Positions 1-8,705 of a stretch of DNA of 32,550 bases are shown here, in pieces. How positions within the stretch are numbered: position 1 is the first letter of the stretch; each line of letters starts with the position of its first letter. A program made the translations under genes and the position numbers. The stretch is from NCBI GenBank assembly GCA_015063495.1, contig SVUB01000007.1:1-32550 (forward strand), in the 5' to 3' direction. The stretch comes from Oscillospiraceae bacterium (GTDB taxonomy: Bacteria > Bacillota > Clostridia > Oscillospirales > CAG-272). Under the pieces are notes generated by a model. That model had not been told where the DNA came from and ran no database searches. It saw only the letters and a list, made by a program, of their open reading frames with translations.

Positions 1-286
1 CGTAAGAGCCGGGGACAAGCTCGGTGTTATGGGTAATACGGGGTATTCTTTTGGAGCGCATCTTCATTTTGAGGTGCGTAACGGCTCTAAAAAGATAAAT
101 CCCGAGGACATTCTCGGGATTCCGAATAAGGTCGGTACATATACCGCAAAGAGCGAATATGAGGAGGACATCGAAGTCCTTGCAAAGAAGGGAATCATCA
201 ACACTCCCTCATACTGGCTCAAGCGTGAGGATATTGACCCTCACTTTGCTTCACTTATTCATAAGGTGGCGGAGAAGATCGGATGA
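1..286 (+). CDS. M23 (LytM-type) metallopeptidase domain protein, C-terminal fragment truncated by the window edge
   Basis: In-frame VRAGDKLGVMGNTGYSFGAHLHFEVRNGSKKINPEDIL; the 'G.TG.S.G.HLHFE' motif is typical of peptidase M23. Stop TGA at 284-286. Confidence 0.85.
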   Translation, partial: VRAGDKLGVMGNTGYSFGAHLHFEVRNGSKKINPEDILGIPNKVGTYTAKSEYEEDIEVLAKKGIINTPSYWLKREDIDPHFASLIHKVAEKIG

Positions 287-287
287 G

Positions 288-322
288 AAAAAAGAGACAG
301 GATAAAATCCTGTCTCTTTTTT
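288..322 (+). terminator. Rho-independent terminator after the M23 gene
   Basis: AGAGACAGGAT-AAA-ATCCTGTCTCT stem followed by a T run. Confidence 0.85.
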
Positions 323-324
323 CT

Positions 325-399
325 TGGTGACCCGTACGGGAATCGAACCCATGTTCCCAGCGTGAGAGGCTAGTGTCTTAACCGCTTGACCAACGGGCC
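325..399 (-). tRNA. tRNA-Glu (anticodon CTC), CCA encoded
   Basis: Reverse complement GGCCCGTTGGTCAAGCGGTTAAGACACTAGCCTCTCACGCTGGGAACATGGGTTCGATTCCCGTACGGGTCACCA: paired acceptor arm, anticodon loop C-T-CTC-A-C, GGTTCGATTCC T-loop. Confidence 0.93.
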
Positions 400-552
400 G
401 TCAACGCATGATATTATAACACACTTTTTCCTAAAATGCAATACCTTTTTGAAAAAAATTTAAGTTTTAAGCAAATATTTTTTAGAAAACTCGCAAAAAA
501 GGCATCTTACAAGGTATCTTTACCTCGCTTGACGCCTCTTTGCGTGTTTTTG

Positions 553-771
553 TCACATATCCGAGTGGCCTTCGATCTCTTCTCTGCTTCTGAAAAGAAG
601 AGAGATGCACCAAATGCCGGCAAGAGCAACGACTGTGTAAACGATTCTTGCCCAAAGTGAGCCCTGACCGCCGAAGATCCAAGCGACAAGGTCGAACTTG
701 AAAAGCCCGATGCTACCCCAGTTGAGTGCTCCGATGATGGTGAGTAAGAGACAGATCCTATCAATTAACAT
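553..771 (-). CDS. DUF378 domain-containing small membrane protein
   Basis: MLIDRICLLLTIIGALNWGSIGLFKFDLVAWIFGG...RIVYTVVALAGIW matches the DUF378 pattern (IGALNWG..G.F.FDLVA..FG). RBS-like AAAGGATG upstream. Confidence 0.85.
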   Translation of the reverse strand: MLIDRICLLLTIIGALNWGSIGLFKFDLVAWIFGGQGSLWARIVYTVVALAGIWCISLLFRSREEIEGHSDM

Positions 772-869
772 AGCTTTGTCATCCTTTCTGAAAATTTACC
801 GTTTGAAATTCCAAGATAAATAATCTTCGGGATTAGTGTTGCAAATAAAAAGGTATTTTATTCAGCCTC

Positions 870-1763
870 TTAAAAAGTTTTTTCCGAAAAATCGGGTGTA
901 AAAGCATCACTTGCCGAATTTTTGTCTTGTGAAAAACCGTTAAAGCCGTATTTTTCTGCCTCTGCGAGTACAAAATCGTATTCAAAGCTCGTTATTCTAC
1001 GACGCAATTCCCTCATTTCCTTCGGCGCAAATTCGGGAGTGTACTGCCTCATAATGCTAAGGAATATTTTATCCGTTGGTACGGTTTTTGCGATAAGGCG
1101 GAGCACCTCCGCCGAGTCTTTTCTGCAACCGGGCAGGACAAGGTGACGAACGAGAAGTCCTTTTTGCATAATGCCGTCGCCGTCAAGCGTGACAGGACCA
1201 ACCTGGCGGTACATTTCGGCAAGAGCCTCCACAGCACGCTCTGCATAATCGGGGGTGGCGGAATATTTTTTCGAGAGCTCGGGTGAAAAATACTTAAAAT
1301 CGGGCATAAAGATGTCTATAAGTCCGTCAAGCATTTTCAGCGTTTCGGCACTTTCGTAGCCTCCACAATTATATACAATGGGAATATTCAGATCGGGTTT
1401 AATTTTTTCCAGAACTCTTTTAAGCGCATCCGCATAGTGCGTCGGAGTGACGAGATTTATATTGTGAGCGCCGTCCGCCTTCAGCCTGAACATTATTTCG
1501 GTAAGCTCGTCCTCACTCACCTCACGAGCGGCGTTCTCGCCGCTTCCTCTGCTGATTTTCGCATTTTGGCAATAGACACACCTGAGGTTGCAGCCGCAAA
1601 AGAAGAGCGTTCCCGAGCCGTGAGTGCCGCTTATCGGCGGCTCCTCGTAAAAATGGAGGGACGCACGCGCGAGCATTATTTCCCTCGGTGCACGGCAGTA
1701 GCCAAGTTTTTTTGCTCTGTTGACACCGCATTTTCTTGGGCACAGATTACATAGATCCTTCAT
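870..1763 (-). CDS. Radical SAM protein, PflA-like (COG1313-type)
   Basis: CNLRCVYCQN = CxxxCxxC radical SAM motif, plus N-terminal CNLCPRKCGVNR...GYC. Start placed at the internal ATG (1763) behind an AAGGA RBS; the ORF track extends to 1811. Confidence 0.85.
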   Translation of the reverse strand: MKDLCNLCPRKCGVNRAKKLGYCRAPREIMLARASLHFYEEPPISGTHGSGTLFFCGCNLRCVYCQNAKISRGSGENAAREVSEDELTEIMFRLKADGAHNINLVTPTHYADALKRVLEKIKPDLNIPIVYNCGGYESAETLKMLDGLIDIFMPDFKYFSPELSKKYSATPDYAERAVEALAEMYRQVGPVTLDGDGIMQKGLLVRHLVLPGCRKDSAEVLRLIAKTVPTDKIFLSIMRQYTPEFAPKEMRELRRRITSFEYDFVLAEAEKYGFNGFSQDKNSASDAFTPDFSEKTF

Positions 1764-1852
1764 TTGTTTTTCCTTAAAGCATTTAGTCTTACGTATTATA
1801 ATATCACGCAAGGATTACAAAGTCAATACAAGCGACTGTCTGAATATGAAAA

Positions 1853-1880
1853 GCGGAGCTCTACGTAGGTAGAGCTCCGC
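1853..1880 (-). terminator. Perfect hairpin downstream of the GH26 gene, likely terminator
   Basis: GCGGAGCTCTAC-GTAG-GTAGAGCTCCGC, 12-bp perfect stem; only a modest T tract on the minus strand. Confidence 0.6.
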
Positions 1881-1901
1881 AAAAGGTTTTTAATTTTTAG
1901 A

Positions 1902-4900
1902 TCAGTGAGTATTCCAATAATCCATAATTTCGCTGCGGGTATAGATTATCGGATCATTCATAAATGCATCTGCATCCTCAAGATAGATCATAATACTCCA
2001 GGTCCACGTTTCAAGATAAGCTAACTTGTGGCCGTTGTTTATCATGGACTTCAGCTCAGCAATCATCTGTGCACCTGTGTAATTATAAGTCCTGTTGCCG
2101 TTCTCGTCTTCAATTATATAATTATCGTGAACACCGAACTCTGTAAATGCTACCGGCTTACCGGTTGCCATAAGCTTATCCCAGAAACCGTTTTCGTTAT
2201 ACTTGGAAGTCGTGTCACCGCCTATATATGCATCCATACCTACAATATCAACATACTCGTTGCCCGGATAAGCGTCCATAACATCTATAGGTCCGTAAGG
2301 AGCGTTAGGTGCATATACCCAAAGTGCCTCGGTTACACCCTGAACCTCGGTAATCTCATTATACAGGTAATTCCAGAGACGCTTGAAGGAGCTTGCGGAC
2401 ATATTGTCGCCACCTATACTCCACCAGAACCAGTCGCCGTTCATTTCGTGGAAGGGACGAAGGAGGAAGGGAATACCGTTGTCATTGAGTGCCTTGGCAA
2501 GGCGGATAGTTCCGTCTATCGATTGGTGGAGAGTCCTGTTCTGGGACGTATTCTTTGTGGTCATAAGGTATGCGTTCCAGTCTCCGCCGATATCTCCGTA
2601 GTATTCACTACCGAAAGGACCGTAATCACCTGTGGGGTTTATAAAGTGAGCGCAGACCGCAATAACTCCGCCCTTTGAAACGTGATCCTTTGCTTCAGAT
2701 ACGAGACATGAGAGCGTATAATCGTCTAATTTATCCACACCGTTGTTTGCCGCGGAAAGTGGGCTATAGGAGCCTACGTCAAGCTCAAGTATTACGGAAG
2801 TGTCAAAGCCTACTGATTCAAAGCATTCTTCTGTAACCTGTATGTCCTTTCCGTTTGCACCCGACCAACTCCAAGTATGAGTGCCGGTAAGGATCATATC
2901 ATCGTTTTCATAAGCATCCTTAAACAGCTGAAGAAGCTCTGATCTGTTATAAGGAACAGTAAGATTCATCGATCCTTTGATCGAGTCATCCGCTGTGAGG
3001 TTTGCTTTGAGGCCCTTTTCGGTAGAGCCCTTTACGTATCCGATAAGGTCGGTTGTAAGCTTTTCTGCTGCCACCTTAACCGAAGCATAGCTTCCGGTGA
3101 GATAAATATTTCCGTTTTCAATTCTTATAGAGTAGGAATCAACGTCGGCTACCTCGTCTGCCTCAATGATAACGTAATGACTTCCGTTTTCAAGAGAGGT
3201 TGCTGTCTTAAGTTCAAAACCACCTGCTTCTCTGAGGTTTGCATTCATAATGCTTCTAACCTCGGAGAGAATAGGATACGAGATAGAGCCCGTTGTGCTT
3301 TCGGGGACTGCGTAGGTCTTGAAATCGGCGAGATCTACACCTTCAACTGTAATTTCATCAAACGGGCGATCAAGTCTGTTTATATCCTGCCAGATTTCAA
3401 AGCTGTCACCCTCGATTTCGTTGTCTGCATCCGTCATGTCTTTCTTTCTTCTGAATTCGAGCGACTGTGCATAGCTGATGCAGTTTTCTTTTGTTACCAT
3501 GCCTTTTATCGCAAGCATACTGCATATCTGTTCAAGAGAGACTGAGCGATAAGCGGGATTTGCGTAATCGCAGTAGAGCACATACTGCTCTCCTGCAGCA
3601 TCCTCAAGTACCATATAGCCTCTAATATTGATATTTTTATCAAAGGTATCTATGTTCAGATTTGTAGCTGTGCACGCATACTTGATGGTCGTCTTGTTCT
3701 TGACGAGCAATTTTCCCTCATAAACTCCGTTGCGCATAATGGTAACCATTCTTGCATATGGAAGGGTATTGTACATTCCGGAATCGTTCTTTGAAACTGT
3801 GAGCGTATCGCCGTTGCGTGCGAGCTTCTCAGCGGAAGCTACAAGCGTACCGTATTCGACCACTTCAAAGCCGTATTTATTTATGTTCGGCAGTTTTGTG
3901 AGGTCGACGACAAATATGGAACGAAGACCGTTATATTCAACCATTCTTACCTGATATCCGTCAAAGGTCATAAAACCTTCTGCAACAGTATTAATGTCGA
4001 GCTGGAGCAGGACGAGATTAACCTCGGGATAATTCTCGGTAAAATAAGTGTGTGCAAAAGTGTTTTCGAAGACGTATGCGGTTGCGAGACTATCACATCC
4101 GGCAAAAGCATCGGCATTGATATCGTTTACCAGGTATGGGATGTGTATGCTTGTAAGGTTATTGCATCCGTAAAAAGCATTACTTCCTATGCTTGTTATG
4201 TTATCACCGATCGAGACTGTCTTAACGTGGGTAGCGATAGAGCTCCAGGGGGCAGGATTGTTTGCGCTGTAATCATCCATGCTTCCGCTTCCGCTGATTA
4301 TAAGCTCGCCCACGTTGATGTTGATTTTCCACGTTGCATTTTCACCGCATGCTCCGTTAAAATCATAGGACCATACCGCATAAAGGTAAAGATCGCCCTT
4401 GATTTCGATTTCCTGACCGGGTACAAATTCAACCTTGCCGTCAGGAGATGTTGACCATCCTTTAAACATTTGGTCGGTAATGGTGGGGGTGACGGTACTG
4501 AGTGTCAGAGTATCGCCGGAGTAGATCGTTTGCGGGTCGGGAGCGTTGCTTCCCCCGTTTGCATCGTATCTGACATCAAATTTGTCTTTTACCGTGATGC
4601 TTCCGTTCACAACGTCGAGAGTGAGATAATCGTAATCGTTATTTGTGCACTCAAGGACGGAAACAGAGATGTCATAGGTTTTCGCCGCAGCGCTGTCCAG
4701 CACTTCGAAAGTGATGACAGAGTCGCCGACTCCGTTTTCTATGTCATATCCAAACACCTTAAACGTTCCGACACCGGAATCAAAGCTGGGCTGTTCTATA
4801 TTAGAGCTATAGATTGGGTCGCCGCTAAGTGATATGGGCTTCAGCGCAGAAGCATCATATGTAACCTCGAATCTGAGCGCCGCAATAAGCTCGGGTGCTT

Positions 4901-5057
4901 CAAGATCAAATGTGACATCGACGGTGTTGCCTCTGAGAGTGGTGTGAGAGTCGCCGGTCAGCTTATATTCCGAAGCGGAGACTGATAAAAGAAGCACGGC
5001 GGCAAAAAGGATAGCTGTCATTAAAATGAAAATTGAATGAAGACTGTTTTTTTTCAT
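1902..5057 (-). CDS. Secreted modular GH26 beta-mannanase-like protein (cohesin-like domain, Listeria-Bacteroides repeat, BspA-type LRR, uncharacterised middle domains, C-terminal GH26)
   Basis: Signal peptide MKKNSLHSIFILMTAILFAAVLLLSVSA; FDVRYDANGG...FKGWSTSPDG...LYAVW repeat; IGDNITSIGSNAFYGCNNLTSIHIP LRR; C-terminal LLRPFHEMNGDWFWW and PVAFTEFGVHD match the GH26 acid/base and nucleophile motifs. Confidence 0.88.
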   Translation of the reverse strand: MKKNSLHSIFILMTAILFAAVLLLSVSASEYKLTGDSHTTLRGNTVDVTFDLEAPELIAALRFEVTYDASALKPISLSGDPIYSSNIEQPSFDSGVGTFKVFGYDIENGVGDSVITFEVLDSAAAKTYDISVSVLECTNNDYDYLTLDVVNGSITVKDKFDVRYDANGGSNAPDPQTIYSGDTLTLSTVTPTITDQMFKGWSTSPDGKVEFVPGQEIEIKGDLYLYAVWSYDFNGACGENATWKININVGELIISGSGSMDDYSANNPAPWSSIATHVKTVSIGDNITSIGSNAFYGCNNLTSIHIPYLVNDINADAFAGCDSLATAYVFENTFAHTYFTENYPEVNLVLLQLDINTVAEGFMTFDGYQVRMVEYNGLRSIFVVDLTKLPNINKYGFEVVEYGTLVASAEKLARNGDTLTVSKNDSGMYNTLPYARMVTIMRNGVYEGKLLVKNKTTIKYACTATNLNIDTFDKNINIRGYMVLEDAAGEQYVLYCDYANPAYRSVSLEQICSMLAIKGMVTKENCISYAQSLEFRRKKDMTDADNEIEGDSFEIWQDINRLDRPFDEITVEGVDLADFKTYAVPESTTGSISYPILSEVRSIMNANLREAGGFELKTATSLENGSHYVIIEADEVADVDSYSIRIENGNIYLTGSYASVKVAAEKLTTDLIGYVKGSTEKGLKANLTADDSIKGSMNLTVPYNRSELLQLFKDAYENDDMILTGTHTWSWSGANGKDIQVTEECFESVGFDTSVILELDVGSYSPLSAANNGVDKLDDYTLSCLVSEAKDHVSKGGVIAVCAHFINPTGDYGPFGSEYYGDIGGDWNAYLMTTKNTSQNRTLHQSIDGTIRLAKALNDNGIPFLLRPFHEMNGDWFWWSIGGDNMSASSFKRLWNYLYNEITEVQGVTEALWVYAPNAPYGPIDVMDAYPGNEYVDIVGMDAYIGGDTTSKYNENGFWDKLMATGKPVAFTEFGVHDNYIIEDENGNRTYNYTGAQMIAELKSMINNGHKLAYLETWTWSIMIYLEDADAFMNDPIIYTRSEIMDYWNTH

Positions 5058-5191
5058 TTTCCCTCCAAAACTTGTTGAAATTTTTGAAACAAATCCAGTG
5101 AACCATTAGAAAAACAAAAAATAAGCCAAAAGTTTTTGTCTTAAATTTCATTTTTGCACTATATGGCACATTTAACAATGTTTACAACTAT

Positions 5192-5220
5192 ATTATAGCA
5201 CATTTGCACAATTTTGTCAA
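5192..5220 (-). promoter_or_regulatory. Consensus sigma-A-type promoter for the GH26 gene
   Basis: Minus strand TTGACA (5220-5215), 17-nt spacer, TATAAT (5197-5192). Confidence 0.75.
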
Positions 5221-5385
5221 TGATTTTAGCATTTAATTGTGGATGTACCAAATATTTATCTGAAAGGCAAAAAATTGACTCGTAAGTTTAAATAACGTAA
5301 CAAAAATCTCAAAAATACTTGTAAGAATCGGAAAAATGTGCTATTATAATAAGGTATGACAATTTTTTAATGAGGATATAAAAAT

Positions 5386-6978
5386 ATGGCAGGCAATTTA
5401 CAGAATGAGATAAACAGACGGCGTACCTTTGCGATAATCTCGCACCCTGACGCAGGTAAGACGACGCTCACGGAAAAATTCCTTCTCTACGGCGGTGCGA
5501 TACAGACTGCGGGCTCGGTCAAGGGTAAGGCGGCAGACCGTCACGCCGTTTCCGACTGGATGGATATGGAGAAGCAGAGAGGAATTTCGATAACCTCCTC
5601 CGTTATGCAGTTTGAATACGACGGATACTGCATAAACATCCTTGATACTCCCGGACACCAGGACTTCTCCGAGGATACTTACCGTACTCTTATGGCCGCC
5701 GACAGTGCAGTGATGGTAATTGACGCTGCAAAGGGTATTGAGCCTCAGACACGCAAGCTCTTTAAGGTTTGTGCAATGAGAGATATCCCGATATTTACCT
5801 TTATAAATAAGCTCGACCATGAGGCAAGGGATCCATTTGACCTCATCGACGAGCTTGAAAAGGAGTTTGGCATCGGAACCTACCCTATGAACTGGCCTAT
5901 CGGTTGCGGTGTTAATTTTAAGGGCGTTTACGACAGAGAAAAGAGAGCTATTCTCTCTTATGCGGATAAGCACAAGGGCAGAGAGCGTCTCGGCGCTATC
6001 GAATGTGACCTTAGCGACACAGAAAAGCTTGATTCTCTCATAGGTTCATACGACAGAGAGGATCTGACGGAGCAGATAGAGCTTCTTGACGGTGCTTGCT
6101 TTGATTTTGACCTTGAAAAGGTACGCCACGGCAAGCTCAGCCCCGTGTTTTTCGGCTCTGCGCTCAACAATTTCGGTATTGAGACCTTCCTTCATCATTT
6201 TCTTCAGATGACAACAGCCCCCCTCCCGAGAAAGACCGAGGACGCTACTATTCTCGATCCCGCAAAGGACGGATTTTCGGCATTTGTTTTCAAGATACAG
6301 GCAAATATGAATAAGGCACACAGAGACAGGATCGCATTTATGCGTATCTGCTCGGGTAAATTCGAGCGGGGTGCCGAATATATGCACGTTCAGGGCGGTA
6401 AAGAAATAAAGCTTTCCCAGCCACAGCAGATGATGGCACAGGAAAGAGCTATAATTGATGAGGCGTATGCCGGCGACATCATCGGCGTTTTTGATCCGGG
6501 AATATTCTCTATCGGTGATACCGTGTGCGAGAAGTCGATGAAGATAAAGTTCGAGGGAATACCTACCTTTGCACCCGAACGCTTTGCCGTTGTCGAGCAG
6601 GTCGACAGTATGAAGCGTAAGCAGTTTGCAAAGGGAATGACGCAGATAGCTCAAGAGGGTGCGATACAGATGTTCTTTATGCCCGAGGCCGGTATGGAGA
6701 GAGTTATCGTCGGCGTTGTAGGTGAGCTTCAGTTTGAGGTGCTTGAGGCGAGAATGGAGAGCGAATACGGTGTTAAATTCATTCGCCGTCCGCTTGCATG
6801 GCAGTATATCCGCCGAATCGCAAACGAGGTAGACCCGAAAACTCTCGACCTTTACGAGACAGAGTGGGTTCAGGACGTCAGAGGACGCAACTTCCTTCTC
6901 TTCAAGAGCGAGTGGTTTATCACGAGAACTCTTGAGCATAACGAGGGCAAGCTTCAGCTTGTTGAATTCGGTCAGTAA
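5386..6978 (+). CDS. prfC: Peptide chain release factor 3
   Basis: RRRTFAIISHPDAGKTTLTEKFLLYGGAIQTAGSVKGKAADRHAVSDWMDMEKQRGISITSSVMQF; DTPGHQDFSEDTYRTL; characteristic RF3 sequence. Confidence 0.96.
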   Translation: MAGNLQNEINRRRTFAIISHPDAGKTTLTEKFLLYGGAIQTAGSVKGKAADRHAVSDWMDMEKQRGISITSSVMQFEYDGYCINILDTPGHQDFSEDTYRTLMAADSAVMVIDAAKGIEPQTRKLFKVCAMRDIPIFTFINKLDHEARDPFDLIDELEKEFGIGTYPMNWPIGCGVNFKGVYDREKRAILSYADKHKGRERLGAIECDLSDTEKLDSLIGSYDREDLTEQIELLDGACFDFDLEKVRHGKLSPVFFGSALNNFGIETFLHHFLQMTTAPLPRKTEDATILDPAKDGFSAFVFKIQANMNKAHRDRIAFMRICSGKFERGAEYMHVQGGKEIKLSQPQQMMAQERAIIDEAYAGDIIGVFDPGIFSIGDTVCEKSMKIKFEGIPTFAPERFAVVEQVDSMKRKQFAKGMTQIAQEGAIQMFFMPEAGMERVIVGVVGELQFEVLEARMESEYGVKFIRRPLAWQYIRRIANEVDPKTLDLYETEWVQDVRGRNFLLFKSEWFITRTLEHNEGKLQLVEFGQ

Positions 6979-7027
6979 AGCTTTTCATCCTTATATTATA
7001 TAAGGAGACCTTTTAAGGAGGATAAGA

Positions 7028-7867
7028 ATGGAAAGATCCTACAAATATTTATCAAGATATGCAGCAGCCTTTGCGGTACTTGCCATAGTAGGTATAGTAC
7101 TGCGCACGCTGGCGCTCTATACCGTTTATGACAGTGAAATAGGCTACTACAGAAGCGGTGCACTTCTGCCGATGTTATTTAACGCCATGATCATACCGAC
7201 TATTATCGGTGTTATATCTATGCTCTTTTTCCTGCCGAGATCTGCGGAAAAGAAGCTTGCACTGAGCGCCGGGACGCTCTCGCTCCGCATAGCGGCTGCC
7301 TTTGCACTCGTAACGAGCGCTGTCCCCGCCTTCTACGTTTTTCTCGGAATGATGGGTGATACCGTGCTTTACAGTGTTCCAACTGTCGGAACGGGCGCAG
7401 TTATTGATGCCTTCACTATGATATTCGGCGTGCTTTCCGTAATCTATTTTGCACTTGTTATTGCGAAAAAGACCGATAGGGGAGAGGGACACGTTTATTT
7501 TGGATACGCTGTTATCCTTTTTATCCTTATGATACTTGCAAAGACCTATTTTGATTTCAACACGACGATGAACAGCCCCAACAAGCTTCTTCTTCAGATA
7601 ACACTTATGTCGGTAATGCTCTATTTCCTTCTTGAGCTTCGTTTCTCACTCGGGAATGCCGCTCCCCGTGCATATAGCGCAGTCTCGCTCGTCTCGTTTT
7701 GCCTTACGGCGGTCTGCTCCGTCCCCGGCATCATCGCATATTTTGCGGGAATATTCATAAAGGAAGAATACCTTGTATACCATATCGCAGTGCTTGGTTT
7801 TGGCATTTACATAGCGGTAAGATTTGTCTCTTTTTGCATAGAATCGAAAAAAACAGAAAAAATTTGA
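7028..7867 (+). CDS. Polytopic membrane protein of unknown function
   Basis: 279 aa with multiple hydrophobic helices; AAGGAGG-type RBS just upstream; no family recognised. Confidence 0.7.
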   Translation: MERSYKYLSRYAAAFAVLAIVGIVLRTLALYTVYDSEIGYYRSGALLPMLFNAMIIPTIIGVISMLFFLPRSAEKKLALSAGTLSLRIAAAFALVTSAVPAFYVFLGMMGDTVLYSVPTVGTGAVIDAFTMIFGVLSVIYFALVIAKKTDRGEGHVYFGYAVILFILMILAKTYFDFNTTMNSPNKLLLQITLMSVMLYFLLELRFSLGNAAPRAYSAVSLVSFCLTAVCSVPGIIAYFAGIFIKEEYLVYHIAVLGFGIYIAVRFVSFCIESKKTEKI

Positions 7868-7875
7868 AAAAACAC

Positions 7876-7904
7876 TTGACAAAGATATTTTGGTGTGATA
7901 TAAT
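7876..7904 (+). promoter_or_regulatory. Consensus promoter of the rplJL operon
   Basis: TTGACA (7876-7881), 17-nt spacer, TATAAT (7899-7904), directly upstream of the L10 leader. Confidence 0.88.
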
Positions 7905-7918
7905 ACCTCCGTTATCCT

Positions 7919-7968
7919 AAGACAGCAGGTTCCCGTAAAGGCGGCGCAAGTAGCTCTCCTGCCGAGGA
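7919..7968 (+). ncRNA. Ribosomal protein L10 leader
   Basis: AAGACAGCAGGTTCCCGTAAAGGCGGCGCAAGTAGCTCTCCTGCCGAGGAATG resembles the L10 leader consensus (GCAGG/CCTGC helix with CCTGCCGAGG) and lies upstream of rplJ. Confidence 0.85.
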
Positions 7969-8002
7969 ATGATTTATAACTTGAATATTATTTTGTTATA
8001 TG

Positions 8003-8058
8003 ATCTTTCTTCGCGCGCACTTTTTTAGGGAGTTGCCTTTGCGGAGAAAGATTTTTTT
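8003..8058 (+). terminator. Intrinsic terminator (attenuator) between the L10 leader and rplJ
   Basis: ATCTTTCTTCGC (8003-8014) pairs with GCGGAGAAAGAT (8041-8052), followed by TTTTTT. Confidence 0.8.
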
Positions 8059-8100
8059 ATATTGCAAAGTCTGATTTTTCACAATGGGAGGTGAAATGAA

Positions 8101-8613
8101 ATGCCCAGTAATGCAATACTCGAACAAAAGAAACAGACCGTTAGCGACCTGGCAGAGCTTCTGAAGAACTCGCCCGCAGGCGTACTCGTTAACTACAGCG
8201 GTATCACCGTTGAGGACGATACAAAGCTTCGTGCAGCACTCAGAGGTGCCGGCGTTAAGTACATGGTTATGAAGAACACCCTCACAGGCAGAGCTTGTGA
8301 TGAGGTAGGTCTCGGCGAAATGAAGCAGTACCTTTCCGGTATGACAGCTATCGCGATCAGCGAAAACGATCCCGTAGCTCCTGCAAAGGTAATGAAGCAG
8401 TACGCTGAGAAGATCGAATCCTTTGAGATCCTTGCAGGTTATCTCGACGGTGCGGTTGTTGATAAGAACACCGTTATCTCTCTCGCAGATATCCCCTCGA
8501 AGGAAGTTCTTATCGGAAAGATCCTCGGAAGCCTCCAGTCTCCTCTTTACGGACTGGCTTACGTGCTCCAGGCAAAGATCGACAAGGACGGCGGAGAGGC
8601 TGCAGAGGCTTAA
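8101..8613 (+). CDS. rplJ: 50S ribosomal protein L10
   Basis: MPSNAILEQKKQTVSDLAELLKNSPAGVLVNYSGITVEDDTKLRAALRGAGVKYMVMKNTL; GGAGG RBS. Confidence 0.96.
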   Translation: MPSNAILEQKKQTVSDLAELLKNSPAGVLVNYSGITVEDDTKLRAALRGAGVKYMVMKNTLTGRACDEVGLGEMKQYLSGMTAIAISENDPVAPAKVMKQYAEKIESFEILAGYLDGAVVDKNTVISLADIPSKEVLIGKILGSLQSPLYGLAYVLQAKIDKDGGEAAEA

Positions 8614-8705
8614 TTCCTCGCTTCTCTCGCAAATTTACAGACGCCCATGCGGCGTAGCTTAAAAAAGAAAAAATATTCTATTATTATTTTCGGAGGTAGA
8701 TTAAA

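Noticed and set aside
436-764. Overlapping ORFs 436-660(+), 482-682(-) and 507-764(-)
   Set aside because: All overlap the better supported DUF378 gene (553-771 minus) or its downstream region; no family similarity.
2028-2678. 216-aa plus-strand ORF antisense to the GH26 gene
   Set aside because: Shadow ORF opposite a strongly supported coding region; no RBS or recognisable motif. The same applies to 3177-3545, 4050-4454 and 4470-4832.
6046-6939. 297-aa minus-strand ORF within prfC
   Set aside because: Antisense to highly conserved RF3 sequence; codon-bias shadow. The 5398-5973 minus ORF is rejected for the same reason.
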